In this document: positions 34,219 to 42,160 of the stretch, piece after piece
How the letters are laid out: the number at the start of each line of letters is the position of its first letter
How positions within the stretch are numbered: the first letter of the stretch is position 1
Assembly (NCBI GenBank): GCA_900757025.1
Contig: CAAEMG010000007.1
Coordinates: forward strand, 1-64,000
Source: Clostridia bacterium
Lineage (GTDB): Bacteria > Bacillota > Clostridia > Lachnospirales > Anaerotignaceae
Reading direction: 5' to 3'
Length of the DNA: 64,000 bases
The notes under the pieces: generated by a model
Told to the model about the DNA's origin: nothing
The model's input: the letters and a program-made list of their open reading frames with translations, nothing else
Databases searched by the model: none
Position numbers and translations under genes: made by a program

Positions 34219-36192
34219 TTGGAAAAGAAAACATTTTATATAACAACACCTATATATTATCCAAGCGATAAACTTCATATAGGACATTCATACTGCACAG
34301 TTGCCGCAGATGCAATGGCAAGATACAAACGTCTCAGAGGCTATGACGTTATGTTCCTTACAGGAAGCGACGAACACGGACAGAAAATAGAAAGAATCGC
34401 AACAGCTCTCGGCGTTACACCGAAACAGTATGTAGACAAAATCGTTGCCGGCATTAAAGACCTTTGGAAAACTTATGATATTTCTTATGATAAATTTATA
34501 AGAACAACAGACGAGGAACACGTAAACGCCGTTAAAAAAATATTTAAGGCTCTCTACGACAAAGGCGATATTTATAAATCAGAATATGAAGGCTGGTACT
34601 GCACACCTTGCGAAAGCTTCTACACAGAAGTTCAGCTTGTAGACGGAAAATGCCCAGACTGCGGAAGAGAAGTTGAAAAAGTAAAAGAAGAAAGCTATTT
34701 CTTCAGACTTTCAAAATATCAGGACAGACTTATTAAATATATTGAAGAACATCCTGATTTTATACAGCCTCAGGCAAGAAAAACAGAAATGATTTCAAAC
34801 TTCCTTAAACCGGGCCTTGATGACCTTTGCGTAAGCCGTACATCTTTCTCATGGGGCATACCTGTTGAATTTGACCCGGGCCATATAGTATATGTTTGGC
34901 TTGATGCCCTTACAAACTATATTACGGCTTTAGGCTATGGCTCAGACAACGATGAAAAATTCAAAAAATACTGGCCTGCCGATGTTCATCTTGTAGGCAA
35001 GGAAATTGTACGTTTCCACACAATTATATGGCCTGCAATACTTATGGCTCTCGACCTTCCTCTTCCAAAAAAAGTATTCGGTCATGGCTGGCTTGTAATT
35101 AACGGCGGAAAAATGAGCAAATCAAAGGGCAATGTTGTTGACCCTAAAATGCTTGTTGAAAGATATGGCCTTGACGCAATAAGATACTTCCTTCTCAGAG
35201 AAATTGCTTTCGGTCAGGACGGAAACTTCAGCAACGAGGCACTTATTCAGAGAATTAACTTTGACCTTGCAAATGACCTTGGAAACCTTGTTTCAAGAAC
35301 TTGCGGCATGATTGAAAAATACTTTGGCGGAACACTTCCTGCCCAGCAGGAAGGCACAGAGTTTGACGAAGACCTTAAAGCAACAGTTGCCTCAACAATA
35401 GAAAAATTTGAAGCAAACATGGATAAAATGGTATTCAGCGATGCTTTAACCGAGCTTTGGACTCTTATAAGAAGAACAAACAAATATATCGATGAAACTC
35501 AGCCTTGGGTTCTTATTAAAGAAGAAAGCAAAAAACCTGTTCTTGCAGGAGCACTCTATAACGTATGCGAAACTATACGTATAATATCAATACTTCTTCA
35601 GCCATGCCTTACAAGAACACCAAAACGTATATGGCAGCAGATTGGCGTTGAAGAAGGTGCTTTAACCGAATGGGAAAGCATAAGAACATTCGGCCTTCTT
35701 CCAAAAGAGCTTACTGTTAAAAAAGGCGAGGCTCTTTTCCCAAGAATTGATATGAAAAAAGAACTTGAAGCTCTTGAAGAAGCAATAAAGGCTTCTCAGG
35801 CACAGAGCGTTGCAAATCAGCTTAAAAAGAAAGAAGAACAGAAAGAAGAAGCCGAAGAAGAATGGAGCGAAATAACTATCGACGATTTCTGCAAGGTACA
35901 CCTTGTAACAGGCGAAGTTATAGCCAGCGAAAAAGTTCCAAAAAGCAGCAAACTTCTTAAAAATACAGTTAAAGTTGGCGACGAAACAAGAATAATTCTT
36001 TCCGGAATAGCAAAGCATTATTCTCCGGAAGAAATGGTTGGCAAAAAGGTAGTTATAGTTGAAAACCTTGCACCAAGAAAAATGATGGGCGAAGTATCAA
36101 GAGGAATGATACTTTGTGCAGAAGATAAAGACGGCAATCTTTCACTTGTTACAGATGACAAGCAGTTTGAAAGCGGCAGCGACATAAGATAA
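34219..36192 (+). CDS. metG: Methionyl-tRNA synthetase
   Basis: A 657-residue class I synthetase charging tRNA-Met. The HIGH motif is at residues 20-23 (KLHIGHSYC), the KMSKS loop at about 298-302 (GGKMSKSKGN). A zinc knuckle CTPCESFY...CPDCGRE lies in the connective peptide. A C-terminal EMAPII/Trbp111-like tRNA-binding domain fills about the last 105 residues (ITIDDFCKVHLVTGEVIASEKV onward), joined by a Lys/Glu-rich linker. The start codon is TTG at 34219 behind ACGGAGGG; no nearby in-frame ATG exists. Single gene with its own promoter and terminator. Confidence 0.97.
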   Translation: MEKKTFYITTPIYYPSDKLHIGHSYCTVAADAMARYKRLRGYDVMFLTGSDEHGQKIERIATALGVTPKQYVDKIVAGIKDLWKTYDISYDKFIRTTDEEHVNAVKKIFKALYDKGDIYKSEYEGWYCTPCESFYTEVQLVDGKCPDCGREVEKVKEESYFFRLSKYQDRLIKYIEEHPDFIQPQARKTEMISNFLKPGLDDLCVSRTSFSWGIPVEFDPGHIVYVWLDALTNYITALGYGSDNDEKFKKYWPADVHLVGKEIVRFHTIIWPAILMALDLPLPKKVFGHGWLVINGGKMSKSKGNVVDPKMLVERYGLDAIRYFLLREIAFGQDGNFSNEALIQRINFDLANDLGNLVSRTCGMIEKYFGGTLPAQQEGTEFDEDLKATVASTIEKFEANMDKMVFSDALTELWTLIRRTNKYIDETQPWVLIKEESKKPVLAGALYNVCETIRIISILLQPCLTRTPKRIWQQIGVEEGALTEWESIRTFGLLPKELTVKKGEALFPRIDMKKELEALEEAIKASQAQSVANQLKKKEEQKEEAEEEWSEITIDDFCKVHLVTGEVIASEKVPKSSKLLKNTVKVGDETRIILSGIAKHYSPEEMVGKKVVIVENLAPRKMMGEVSRGMILCAEDKDGNLSLVTDDKQFESGSDIR

Positions 36193-36203
36193 TTAAATAC
36201 TTC

Positions 36204-36240
36204 AAAAACAGGCTGTGATTTTTTTGCAGCCTGTTTTTTA
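36204..36240 (+). terminator. metG terminator
   Basis: AACAGGCTG pairs with CAGCCTGTT and is followed by TTTTTATTT. Confidence 0.87.
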
Positions 36241-36341
36241 TTTGCAAATTATAAGCTGCAAAATATCCACACCAAAATCAAATTCTTATATTTTTGTCCA
36301 CCGTTTAGTGTTATTTATACACACATATTTATTCTTTTTTG

Positions 36342-36370
36342 TTTACACATTTCCAAAATAGGTATATAAT
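36342..36370 (+). promoter_or_regulatory. Promoter of the TPP-riboswitch operon
   Basis: TTTACA (36342-36347), 17-bp spacer and TATAAT (36365-36370), ending about 20 nt before the riboswitch aptamer. Confidence 0.75.
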
Positions 36371-36390
36371 CAGCATAAATTCAATATTTA

Positions 36391-36471
36391 ACAGGGGTGC
36401 TGAGGTGCTGCAACCTATGCTGAGAGAGTCCCTTTGAACCTGATGCGGTCAGTACCGTTGTAGGGAGTATG
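36391..36471 (+). promoter_or_regulatory. TPP riboswitch (THI element) aptamer
   Basis: The conserved thi-box segments are all present: GGGGTGCTGAGGTGCTGCAA, CTGAGAGAGTCCCTTTGAAC with CCTGATGCGGTCAGTACCG, and the closing GTAGGGAGTA. It senses thiamin pyrophosphate and precedes a hairpin terminator, so TPP should switch off tenA and the ABC transporter. Confidence 0.95.
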
Positions 36472-36490
36472 ATATATTTGTTTATTTTAA

Positions 36491-36519
36491 ACCATCTCCC
36501 TGCGGAAATGGCTTTTTTT
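36491..36519 (+). terminator. Regulated terminator of the TPP riboswitch
   Basis: CCAT-c-TCC pairs with GGA-a-ATGG around CTGC, followed by CTTTTTTT. CTCCCT within it (36496-36501) is complementary to AGGGAG at 36462-36467 in the aptamer 3' strand, which gives a simple antiterminator pairing for the ligand-free state. Confidence 0.8.
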
Positions 36520-36557
36520 ATGTTCTTTAAAGCCCCATTAATAAAAGGAGGATATTT

Positions 36558-37217
36558 ATGAAAGTAAGCGAAAGATTATATTCAAAAGTAAAAGATATTT
36601 GGGAAAGCTACAATCTTCACCCTTTTGTTCAGGGTATTGCAAACGGAAATCTTCCCATTGACAAATTTCAGTTTTATATGATTCAGGACCATCTTTATCT
36701 TCTTCAGTACGCAAAGGTTTTTGCCCTCGGTCTTATAAAAGCCGAAAAAGAAAGCCTTATGCGTACGTTTTCGGCGCTTATACACGAAACACTTGATACG
36801 GAAAACGCAACACATCAGGCATACCTTAAACAGCTTGGCATTACAAGAGAAATGATTGATTCAGGCAAAATGAGCCTTATAAACGAAAGCTATACAAACT
36901 ATATGATTTCCATAGGCTTTAAAGAAGGTCTTGCGGAAATTGCCGTTGCGGTTCTTGCCTGCTCCTGGAGCTACAAACTTATAGGCGAATACGTTGCCTC
37001 TGTTCCAAATTCAAAAGATAACGAGTTTTACAGACCTTGGATTGACACCTACACATCGGAAGAATACATAAAAGAAAACGACATGACCATTGACCTTGTA
37101 AACAGCCTTACAGAAAACTACACAGAAGAACAGCTTGAAAATTTGGAAAAAATAATTGTAAATTGCAGCAGATATGAATATATGTTCTGGGATATGGCAT
37201 GGAACAAGGAGATGTAA
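36558..37217 (+). CDS. tenA: Aminopyrimidine aminohydrolase (thiaminase II)
   Basis: A 219-residue TenA that hydrolyses formyl-aminopyrimidine breakdown products of thiamin to HMP, or cleaves thiamin. Active-site residues match the Bacillus enzyme in position: Asp44 (MIQDHLYLL), Cys135 (AVAVLACSWSYK) and Glu207 in SRYEYMFWDMAW. AAGGAGG lies before the ATG. First gene under the TPP riboswitch, followed 3 bp later by an ABC transporter that probably imports the pyrimidine substrate, a combination known for thiamin salvage. Confidence 0.95.
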   Translation: MKVSERLYSKVKDIWESYNLHPFVQGIANGNLPIDKFQFYMIQDHLYLLQYAKVFALGLIKAEKESLMRTFSALIHETLDTENATHQAYLKQLGITREMIDSGKMSLINESYTNYMISIGFKEGLAEIAVAVLACSWSYKLIGEYVASVPNSKDNEFYRPWIDTYTSEEYIKENDMTIDLVNSLTENYTEEQLENLEKIIVNCSRYEYMFWDMAWNKEM

Positions 37218-37220
37218 AAA

Positions 37221-37970
37221 ATGCTGGAATTTAAAGATGTTTCCTTTAAATATGCAAGTGACGATTTTTCCATGATGAATAATCTTTCCTTTACGGTAAA
37301 TGATGGGGAATTTATAAGCATTATAGGAAAAAGCGGCTGCGGAAAAAGCACTGTTTTCCGTCTTATAAACGGTCTTGAAAAGCCTCAAAACGGCGAAATT
37401 TTCGTTGACGGAAAAAATATAAAAGACATAAAAAACTACAGCGCATATATGCCCCAGAAAGACCTTCTTTTTCCTTGGCGAACAATAGAAAAAAATATAT
37501 GCCTTGCGCCGGAAATTCAAAAAGCCGACAAAAAAGAAACCAAAACAAAAGCCGAAGAAATTCTTAAAGAAGTTGGGCTTTGGGATTATAAAAATAAATA
37601 TCCTCGTGACCTTTCCGGAGGTATGCGCCAAAGAGCATCTTTCGCAAGAACACTTCTTTCCGGCGGAAATCTTATGCTCCTTGATGAGCCTTTTTCCGCA
37701 CTTGACTCCATAACAAGAATTTCTCTTCAGGAATGGCTTTTAAAAGAATGGGAAAAGCACAAAAAAACAATACTTTTCGTTACACATGATGTTGAAGAGG
37801 CTATTTTTCTTTCCCAAAAAATATTTGTGGTTTCCGACAGACCAATAACCCATTTTCAGGAATTTAAAATAGACCTTCCATACCCAAGAAACAGAGCCGA
37901 CATGGCACGAAGCGACATTGCAGCTCTTAAAGAAATGCTTATAAAGCATTTAAGACAGGAGGAAGAATAA
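37221..37970 (+). CDS. thiZ: ABC transporter ATP-binding protein, thiamin-precursor type
   Basis: A 249-residue ATPase of the nitrate/sulfonate/taurine (SsuB) type. Walker A is GKSGCGKST, the signature is LSGGMRQRASFARTLL and Walker B is LMLLDEPFSALD; the H-loop is in FVTHDVEEAIFLS. In this TPP-regulated setting it matches ThiZ of the ThiXYZ importer for formyl-aminopyrimidine. It lies between tenA and the permease with gaps of 3 and 1 bp. The assignment to thiamin precursors rests on the riboswitch and tenA, not on the protein itself. Confidence 0.85.
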   Translation: MLEFKDVSFKYASDDFSMMNNLSFTVNDGEFISIIGKSGCGKSTVFRLINGLEKPQNGEIFVDGKNIKDIKNYSAYMPQKDLLFPWRTIEKNICLAPEIQKADKKETKTKAEEILKEVGLWDYKNKYPRDLSGGMRQRASFARTLLSGGNLMLLDEPFSALDSITRISLQEWLLKEWEKHKKTILFVTHDVEEAIFLSQKIFVVSDRPITHFQEFKIDLPYPRNRADMARSDIAALKEMLIKHLRQEEE

Positions 37971-37971
37971 T

Positions 37972-38715
37972 ATGAAAAAAAATACTCCGGCGGTTCTGCT
38001 TGCCATTTTTCTGCTTGTGCTTTGGCAGATAATAGCCATGGTTATAAATGCAGCATATATTCTGCCTTCGCCTGTGCAGATAGCCCAGAAAATATGGGAT
38101 TTAAAAGCAAATCTCTTTCTTGTGCAGCTTCCGGCAACAATGTCCGTTACGGCTGTAGGTCTTGGAATATCAATAGTTTTAGGGCTTTTGCTTGCGGTTA
38201 TAATGGACGCAGACGAAAAAATCGAAAACGCACTTTATCCAATTATAATCGCTTCGCAGACAATACCGACAACAGCCATAGCGCCTCTTTTCGTTCTTTG
38301 GTTCGGCTACAGCATATGGAGCAAGGTTCTTGTAACAATACTCATAACCTTCTTTCCCGTAACAATAACGGTTTTTGATGGGCTTAAAAGCACAAGCCGT
38401 GAAATGGAAGAACTTCTTATAACCTGCGGAGCAGACAAAAAAGATATTTTCTTTAAACTCAAAGTTCCCCAGACACTGCCATATTTCTTTTCGGCAATAA
38501 AAATGGCAATTCCTTTAAGCATAATAGGTGCGGCAATAGCCGAATGGCTTGGAGCGCAAAGCGGACTTGGCTATTTCAGCAAAAGAATGATGACACAGCT
38601 TGACGGTGCAGGTGTTTTTGCCCCTGTTGTTCTTCTTTCGGCAGTGGCAATGATTATTGTTGCCCTCATAAATATAATTGAGAAAAAACTCATAAAGTGG
38701 CGAAAAGAAATTTAA
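37972..38715 (+). CDS. thiX: ABC transporter permease, thiamin-precursor type
   Basis: A 247-residue BPD-type permease with about six membrane helices. The EAA-type loop is EMEELLITCGADKKDIFFKLKVPQTLPYFFSAIKMAIPLSIIGAAIAEW. It is the SsuC/ThiX kind. A substrate-binding protein (ThiY) is needed for import but none is encoded before the operon terminator; what follows is a MATE remnant and the convergent arginine operon. A shared or distant binding protein is likely. Confidence 0.85.
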   Translation: MKKNTPAVLLAIFLLVLWQIIAMVINAAYILPSPVQIAQKIWDLKANLFLVQLPATMSVTAVGLGISIVLGLLLAVIMDADEKIENALYPIIIASQTIPTTAIAPLFVLWFGYSIWSKVLVTILITFFPVTITVFDGLKSTSREMEELLITCGADKKDIFFKLKVPQTLPYFFSAIKMAIPLSIIGAAIAEWLGAQSGLGYFSKRMMTQLDGAGVFAPVVLLSAVAMIIVALINIIEKKLIKWRKEI

Positions 38716-38781
38716 AAATATTGAGGCGTTGCCCCAATACTGTATAAACAAAGAACCGTATTCAACAAATCCCATAAAATA

Positions 38782-38820
38782 AAAACCATGTAGATATTTG
38801 TCCGCATGGTTTTATTTTTA
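38782..38820 (+). terminator. Terminator of the tenA-thiZ-thiX operon
   Basis: AAAACCATG pairs with CATGGTTTT and is followed by ATTTTTATA. A smaller hairpin (TATTGAGGCGTTGCCCCAATA) at 38719-38740 precedes it. Confidence 0.8.
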
Positions 38821-38829
38821 TATTATTTT

Positions 38830-39051
38830 TCAACTTCTCGCCGCAAATTTTATTTCTATTTTCTTTTTTGCTATTTGGTAAAGTATTATTGCCGCAATCA
38901 TAACCGTAGTTTCCGTAACGGGAAATGTAAACCACGTATACACCAAACCAAATCTGCTGAAAACATATGCCAAAGGAACCAGTAGTGTCACCTGTCTTAA
39001 AACAGCATCGGTTTTGGCAAAACAAAATTGTTTTCGACAAACAGTAAGTGT
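38830..39051 (-). pseudogene. MATE-family efflux pump remnant (C-terminal fragment)
   Basis: An open frame of 73 codons without a start codon reads AKTDAVLRQVTLLVPLAYVF, SRFGLVYTWFTFPVTE and TTVMIAAIILYQIAKKK before its stop at 38830. This resembles the last two helices and Lys-rich tail of MATE multidrug/sodium antiporters (LLRQ...P, G...W..FP.TE). A TGA closes the frame upstream and no N-terminal part exists within the window. It is best explained as the decayed end of a deleted transporter gene. The 402-bp gap (38716-39117) holds only this and two terminators. Confidence 0.6.
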
Positions 39052-39080
39052 TCAACACACTATACTCCTCCCTAAAATTT

Positions 39081-39107
39081 AAGGCACTGCCTTTTCCGCA
39101 GTGCCTT
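39081..39107 (-). terminator. Hairpin at the end of the arginine operon
   Basis: AAGGCACTGC and GCAGTGCCTT pair perfectly around a 7-nt loop, 11 bp after the FAH-family stop codon; the U-tract is short (AAATTTTAG). Confidence 0.65.
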
Positions 39108-39117
39108 AAACAATCAA

Positions 39118-39996
39118 TTATTTAACTTTATTTGTTATTTTGCCTATTTTTTCTATTTCACACACAACCTCGTCACCGCTTGAAAGGAATTTGGGCGGAA
39201 CAAAGCCCATTCCGACTCCGGAAGGCGTTCCTGTTGAAATTATCGTTCCTGTTTCAAGTGTCATTCCTTTTGTAAGCTCTGTCATAACGTCTGTTATTGT
39301 GTGTATAAATTTATCTGTAGATGAATTTTGTCTAAGCTCGCCGTTTACATAGCATTTAACATTTAACTTAGGCGGAAATTCAATTTCATCTGCCGTAACA
39401 ATCCAAGGGCCCATAGGCGTAAAACCGTCAAGACCTTTGCCGAAATACCACTGGTTGTGTCTTGTCTGAAGTTCCCTTGCCGTTACATCGTTTATAATCG
39501 TGTAGCCGAAAATATAGTCGGAAACCTTATCTGCCTCAACATTTTTTGCGTCTTTGCCTATTATAAGTGCAAGCTCCGACTCATAGTCGAGAGTTGAAAT
39601 AATGTCGCTGTGGCTTATAATATCATCGCCGTCGGCAGTTGCCCTGTTTACTCTTTTAGAGAAATAAACAGCATAATCTTCGCAGTTTGAAAAAGCCTCT
39701 TTTTTATATCTTTTAGACTCTGCTGCGTGTTCGGCATAGTTTATTCCCAAACATACAATATCCTGCTTTGGCTTTGGTATAGGTGCTTCCAGCTTAACGG
39801 TATCAAAGCCTTCCTCGCCTTTTCCGCCGTCTTCAAGCAAAGCCATTTTTTTAAGGCTTTCTTTATCGGCTCTTTTAATAAGGTCATTCATATCTTTATA
39901 ATCAAAGCCGTTTTCGTTTACAGGTACGGCTGTATTTTTTTTTGTTATAACGCAGACAAATTCTTTTCCGTTTTTGCTGCAAGTTGCAAGCTTCAT
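39118..39996 (-). CDS. Fumarylacetoacetate hydrolase family protein
   Basis: A 292-residue FAH-fold enzyme. Key motifs: IVCLGINYAEHAAESK, the metal-ligand Glu pair in STLDYESELALIIGKDAKNV, YTIINDVTARELQ, GFTPMGPWIV and the C-terminal TGTPSGVGMGF. Family members are hydratases, isomerases, decarboxylases or acylpyruvate hydrolases on 2-oxo acids, so a precise reaction cannot be assigned. It lies 18 bp after argD on the same strand and is probably the last gene of the arginine operon, an unusual companion. GCGGAGG precedes the ATG. Confidence 0.87.
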   Translation of the reverse strand: MKLATCSKNGKEFVCVITKKNTAVPVNENGFDYKDMNDLIKRADKESLKKMALLEDGGKGEEGFDTVKLEAPIPKPKQDIVCLGINYAEHAAESKRYKKEAFSNCEDYAVYFSKRVNRATADGDDIISHSDIISTLDYESELALIIGKDAKNVEADKVSDYIFGYTIINDVTARELQTRHNQWYFGKGLDGFTPMGPWIVTADEIEFPPKLNVKCYVNGELRQNSSTDKFIHTITDVMTELTKGMTLETGTIISTGTPSGVGMGFVPPKFLSSGDEVVCEIEKIGKITNKVK

Positions 39997-40014
39997 AAAC
40001 CCACCTCCGCAAAA

Positions 40015-41217
40015 TTATTTGCTTTTTTCAGCTCTTTCCAAAACTTTGTCAAGTATGTCCATAGCCTCAAGAACTTCACTTTCGCTTATTATAAGGGCAG
40101 GAACAAATCTTATTACGTTTCCGCCTGCTCCTACAAGAAGAAGTCCGTTTTCGATTGCATCTGCAACTACAGGGCCGGCAGGAATCGAAAGTTCAATGCC
40201 CTGCATAAGGCCTATGCCTCTTACATCTGAAATAATGCTGTATTTATCTTTAAATTCAAGAAGTTTCTTTGTAAGAAGAGCTCCCTGTTTTTTAACATTT
40301 TCAAGAACTCCGCCGTTAAAAAGCTCGTCCATAACAACTGTGCCGGCTGATGTTGCAAGGCTGTTTCCGCCGAATGTTGACGCATGGTCGCCCGGCTTAA
40401 AAGCCTCTGCCGCACTGTCTTTTGCCATCATTGCGCCGATAGGAACGCCACCTGCAAGACCCTTTGCAAATGCCGCAGCATCAGGCTCTACGCCGAATGT
40501 CTGATATGCAAAAAGTTCGCCTGTTCTGCCCACGCCGCACTGAACCTCGTCAAAAAGAAGGAGCATATCGTTTTTGTCACAAAGCTCTCTAACCTTTTTA
40601 AGATATTCCTTGTCGGCAGGTATAATTCCGCCTTCGCCCTGAACAGGCTCAAGAAGAACCGCACAAGTATTTTCATCAACAGCAGATTCAAGAGCTTCAA
40701 AGTTGTTGAAAGGAACGTGCTTAATTCCCGGAAGCATTGGGTCAAGACCTTTATGATATTTGTCCTGTCCTGTTGCCGTAACTGCACCGTATGTTCTGCC
40801 GTGGAAAGATTTTTCCATAGCAATTATATCTCTGCCTTTTTTGCCTTTCATTGTGGCATATTTTCTTGCAAGTTTAAGCATAGACTCTATAGACTCGGCA
40901 CCGCTGTTGCAGAAGAAAACTTTGTCAAAGCAGCTGTGTTCGCAAAGTTCTTCGGCAAGAGTAATCTGTGGCTCTGTATAGTAAAGGTTTGAAACGTGCA
41001 TAAGTTTCTGGCACTGTTCGGCAATTTTCGCACAAAGTTTAGGGTGGCTGTAGCCAAGAGAGTTTACGGCTATGCCAGCAACAAAATCAAGATATTTTTT
41101 TCCGTCCATATCCCATACATAAACGCCCTGACCATGGTCAAAAGCTATAGGGAAACGGCTGTATGTATTCATAACTACCTTTGCGCCACGCTGTGCAAGT
41201 TTTTCTGTATTGTTCAT
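40015..41217 (-). CDS. argD: Acetylornithine aminotransferase
   Basis: A 400-residue class III PLP aminotransferase converting N-acetylglutamate semialdehyde to N-acetylornithine. The glycine-rich FCNSGAESIESMLKLARKY, the Asp of LLFDEVQCGVGRTG and the PLP Lys in DAAAFAKGLAGGVPIGAM are clear. Length and start (MNNTEKLAQRGAKVVMNTYSR-like) are normal. It follows argB by 24 bp. Assignment as ArgD rather than a GABA or succinylornithine transaminase is supported by the operon. Confidence 0.95.
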   Translation of the reverse strand: MNNTEKLAQRGAKVVMNTYSRFPIAFDHGQGVYVWDMDGKKYLDFVAGIAVNSLGYSHPKLCAKIAEQCQKLMHVSNLYYTEPQITLAEELCEHSCFDKVFFCNSGAESIESMLKLARKYATMKGKKGRDIIAMEKSFHGRTYGAVTATGQDKYHKGLDPMLPGIKHVPFNNFEALESAVDENTCAVLLEPVQGEGGIIPADKEYLKKVRELCDKNDMLLLFDEVQCGVGRTGELFAYQTFGVEPDAAAFAKGLAGGVPIGAMMAKDSAAEAFKPGDHASTFGGNSLATSAGTVVMDELFNGGVLENVKKQGALLTKKLLEFKDKYSIISDVRGIGLMQGIELSIPAGPVVADAIENGLLLVGAGGNVIRFVPALIISESEVLEAMDILDKVLERAEKSK

Positions 41218-41241
41218 TTTTATATCAATCCTTTCAAAAAC

Positions 41242-42126
41242 TTATATCTTCTCTATCATAGTACCGATACCTTTTGTTGTCAAAAGTTCAAGTATAAGGC
41301 AGTGTTTAATTCGTCCGTCAAGAATATGAACATTGTTTACGCCTTTGTTTACTGCCTCAAGACAACATTCAACCTTAGGTATCATTCCGCCGGAAATAGT
41401 TCCGTCATCAATAAGTCCCTGAACATCATCGGCTTTTATAAAGCTCATAATTGAAGAAGGGTCATTTACATCTTTAAGCACGCCTGCAACATCTGTAAGG
41501 AATACAAGTTTTTCCGCTTTAAGCGCACCTGCTATTGCAACAGCCATATAGTCTGCGTTTATGTTGTATGTATTTCCTTTTTCGTCTTTGCCTATAGGAG
41601 CTATAACAGGAATTATGTCGCTTTTTATAAGAGAATTAATCATTGCTGGGTCAACGAATTTAATTTCGCCTACGCAGCCGTAATCAACGCCGTTTGCTGG
41701 GTGTATTTTTTCTGCTGTAACTGTTCCGCCGTCTTTGCCCGATATACCCACAGCCTTAACGCCGTTAAGCTCAATATCAGTAACAATCTGCTTGTTTACT
41801 TTTCCCGTAAGAACCATTTCAACAACTTCCATTGTTTCTTTGTTTGTAACTCGAAGTCCGTCAACAAATTTAGATTCAATTTCAAGTCTTTTAAGAAAAG
41901 CATTAATGTCAGGGCCACCGCCATGAACAATTACAGGGTGCATACCCACAAACTTCATAAGGGCAATATCTTTTATTATTGTTTCCTTAATTTCAGGGTT
42001 TATAAGTGCGCTGCCGCCGTATTTAATTACTATTGTTTTGTCGTTAAAATCTCTTATGAAAGGAAGCGCCTCGGTAAGGGTATGTGCCTTTTTTATATAA
42101 TCGTCAATTCCAAAATCAGCTGCCAT
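41242..42126 (-). CDS. argB: Acetylglutamate kinase
   Basis: A 294-residue amino-acid kinase that phosphorylates N-acetylglutamate, often the arginine-inhibited step. Signature parts: FNDKTIVIKYGGSALI, VIVHGGGPDINAFL, RVTNKETMEVVEMVLTGKVNK, and VLKDVNDPSSIMSFI. The N-terminal KAHTLTEALPFIRDF helix is the extension seen in arginine-inhibitable hexameric enzymes, which suggests feedback control. AAAGGAG lies before the ATG; 34 bp after argJ. Confidence 0.96.
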   Translation of the reverse strand: MAADFGIDDYIKKAHTLTEALPFIRDFNDKTIVIKYGGSALINPEIKETIIKDIALMKFVGMHPVIVHGGGPDINAFLKRLEIESKFVDGLRVTNKETMEVVEMVLTGKVNKQIVTDIELNGVKAVGISGKDGGTVTAEKIHPANGVDYGCVGEIKFVDPAMINSLIKSDIIPVIAPIGKDEKGNTYNINADYMAVAIAGALKAEKLVFLTDVAGVLKDVNDPSSIMSFIKADDVQGLIDDGTISGGMIPKVECCLEAVNKGVNNVHILDGRIKHCLILELLTTKGIGTMIEKI

Positions 42127-42160
42127 TTATTACATCTCCTTTAATTTAGGCTGCCGTATA

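Noticed and set aside
38762..39058. 98-codon minus-strand open frame after thiX
   Set aside because: It overlaps the MATE remnant in a different frame and has no protein-like pattern; the remnant frame shows the real similarity.
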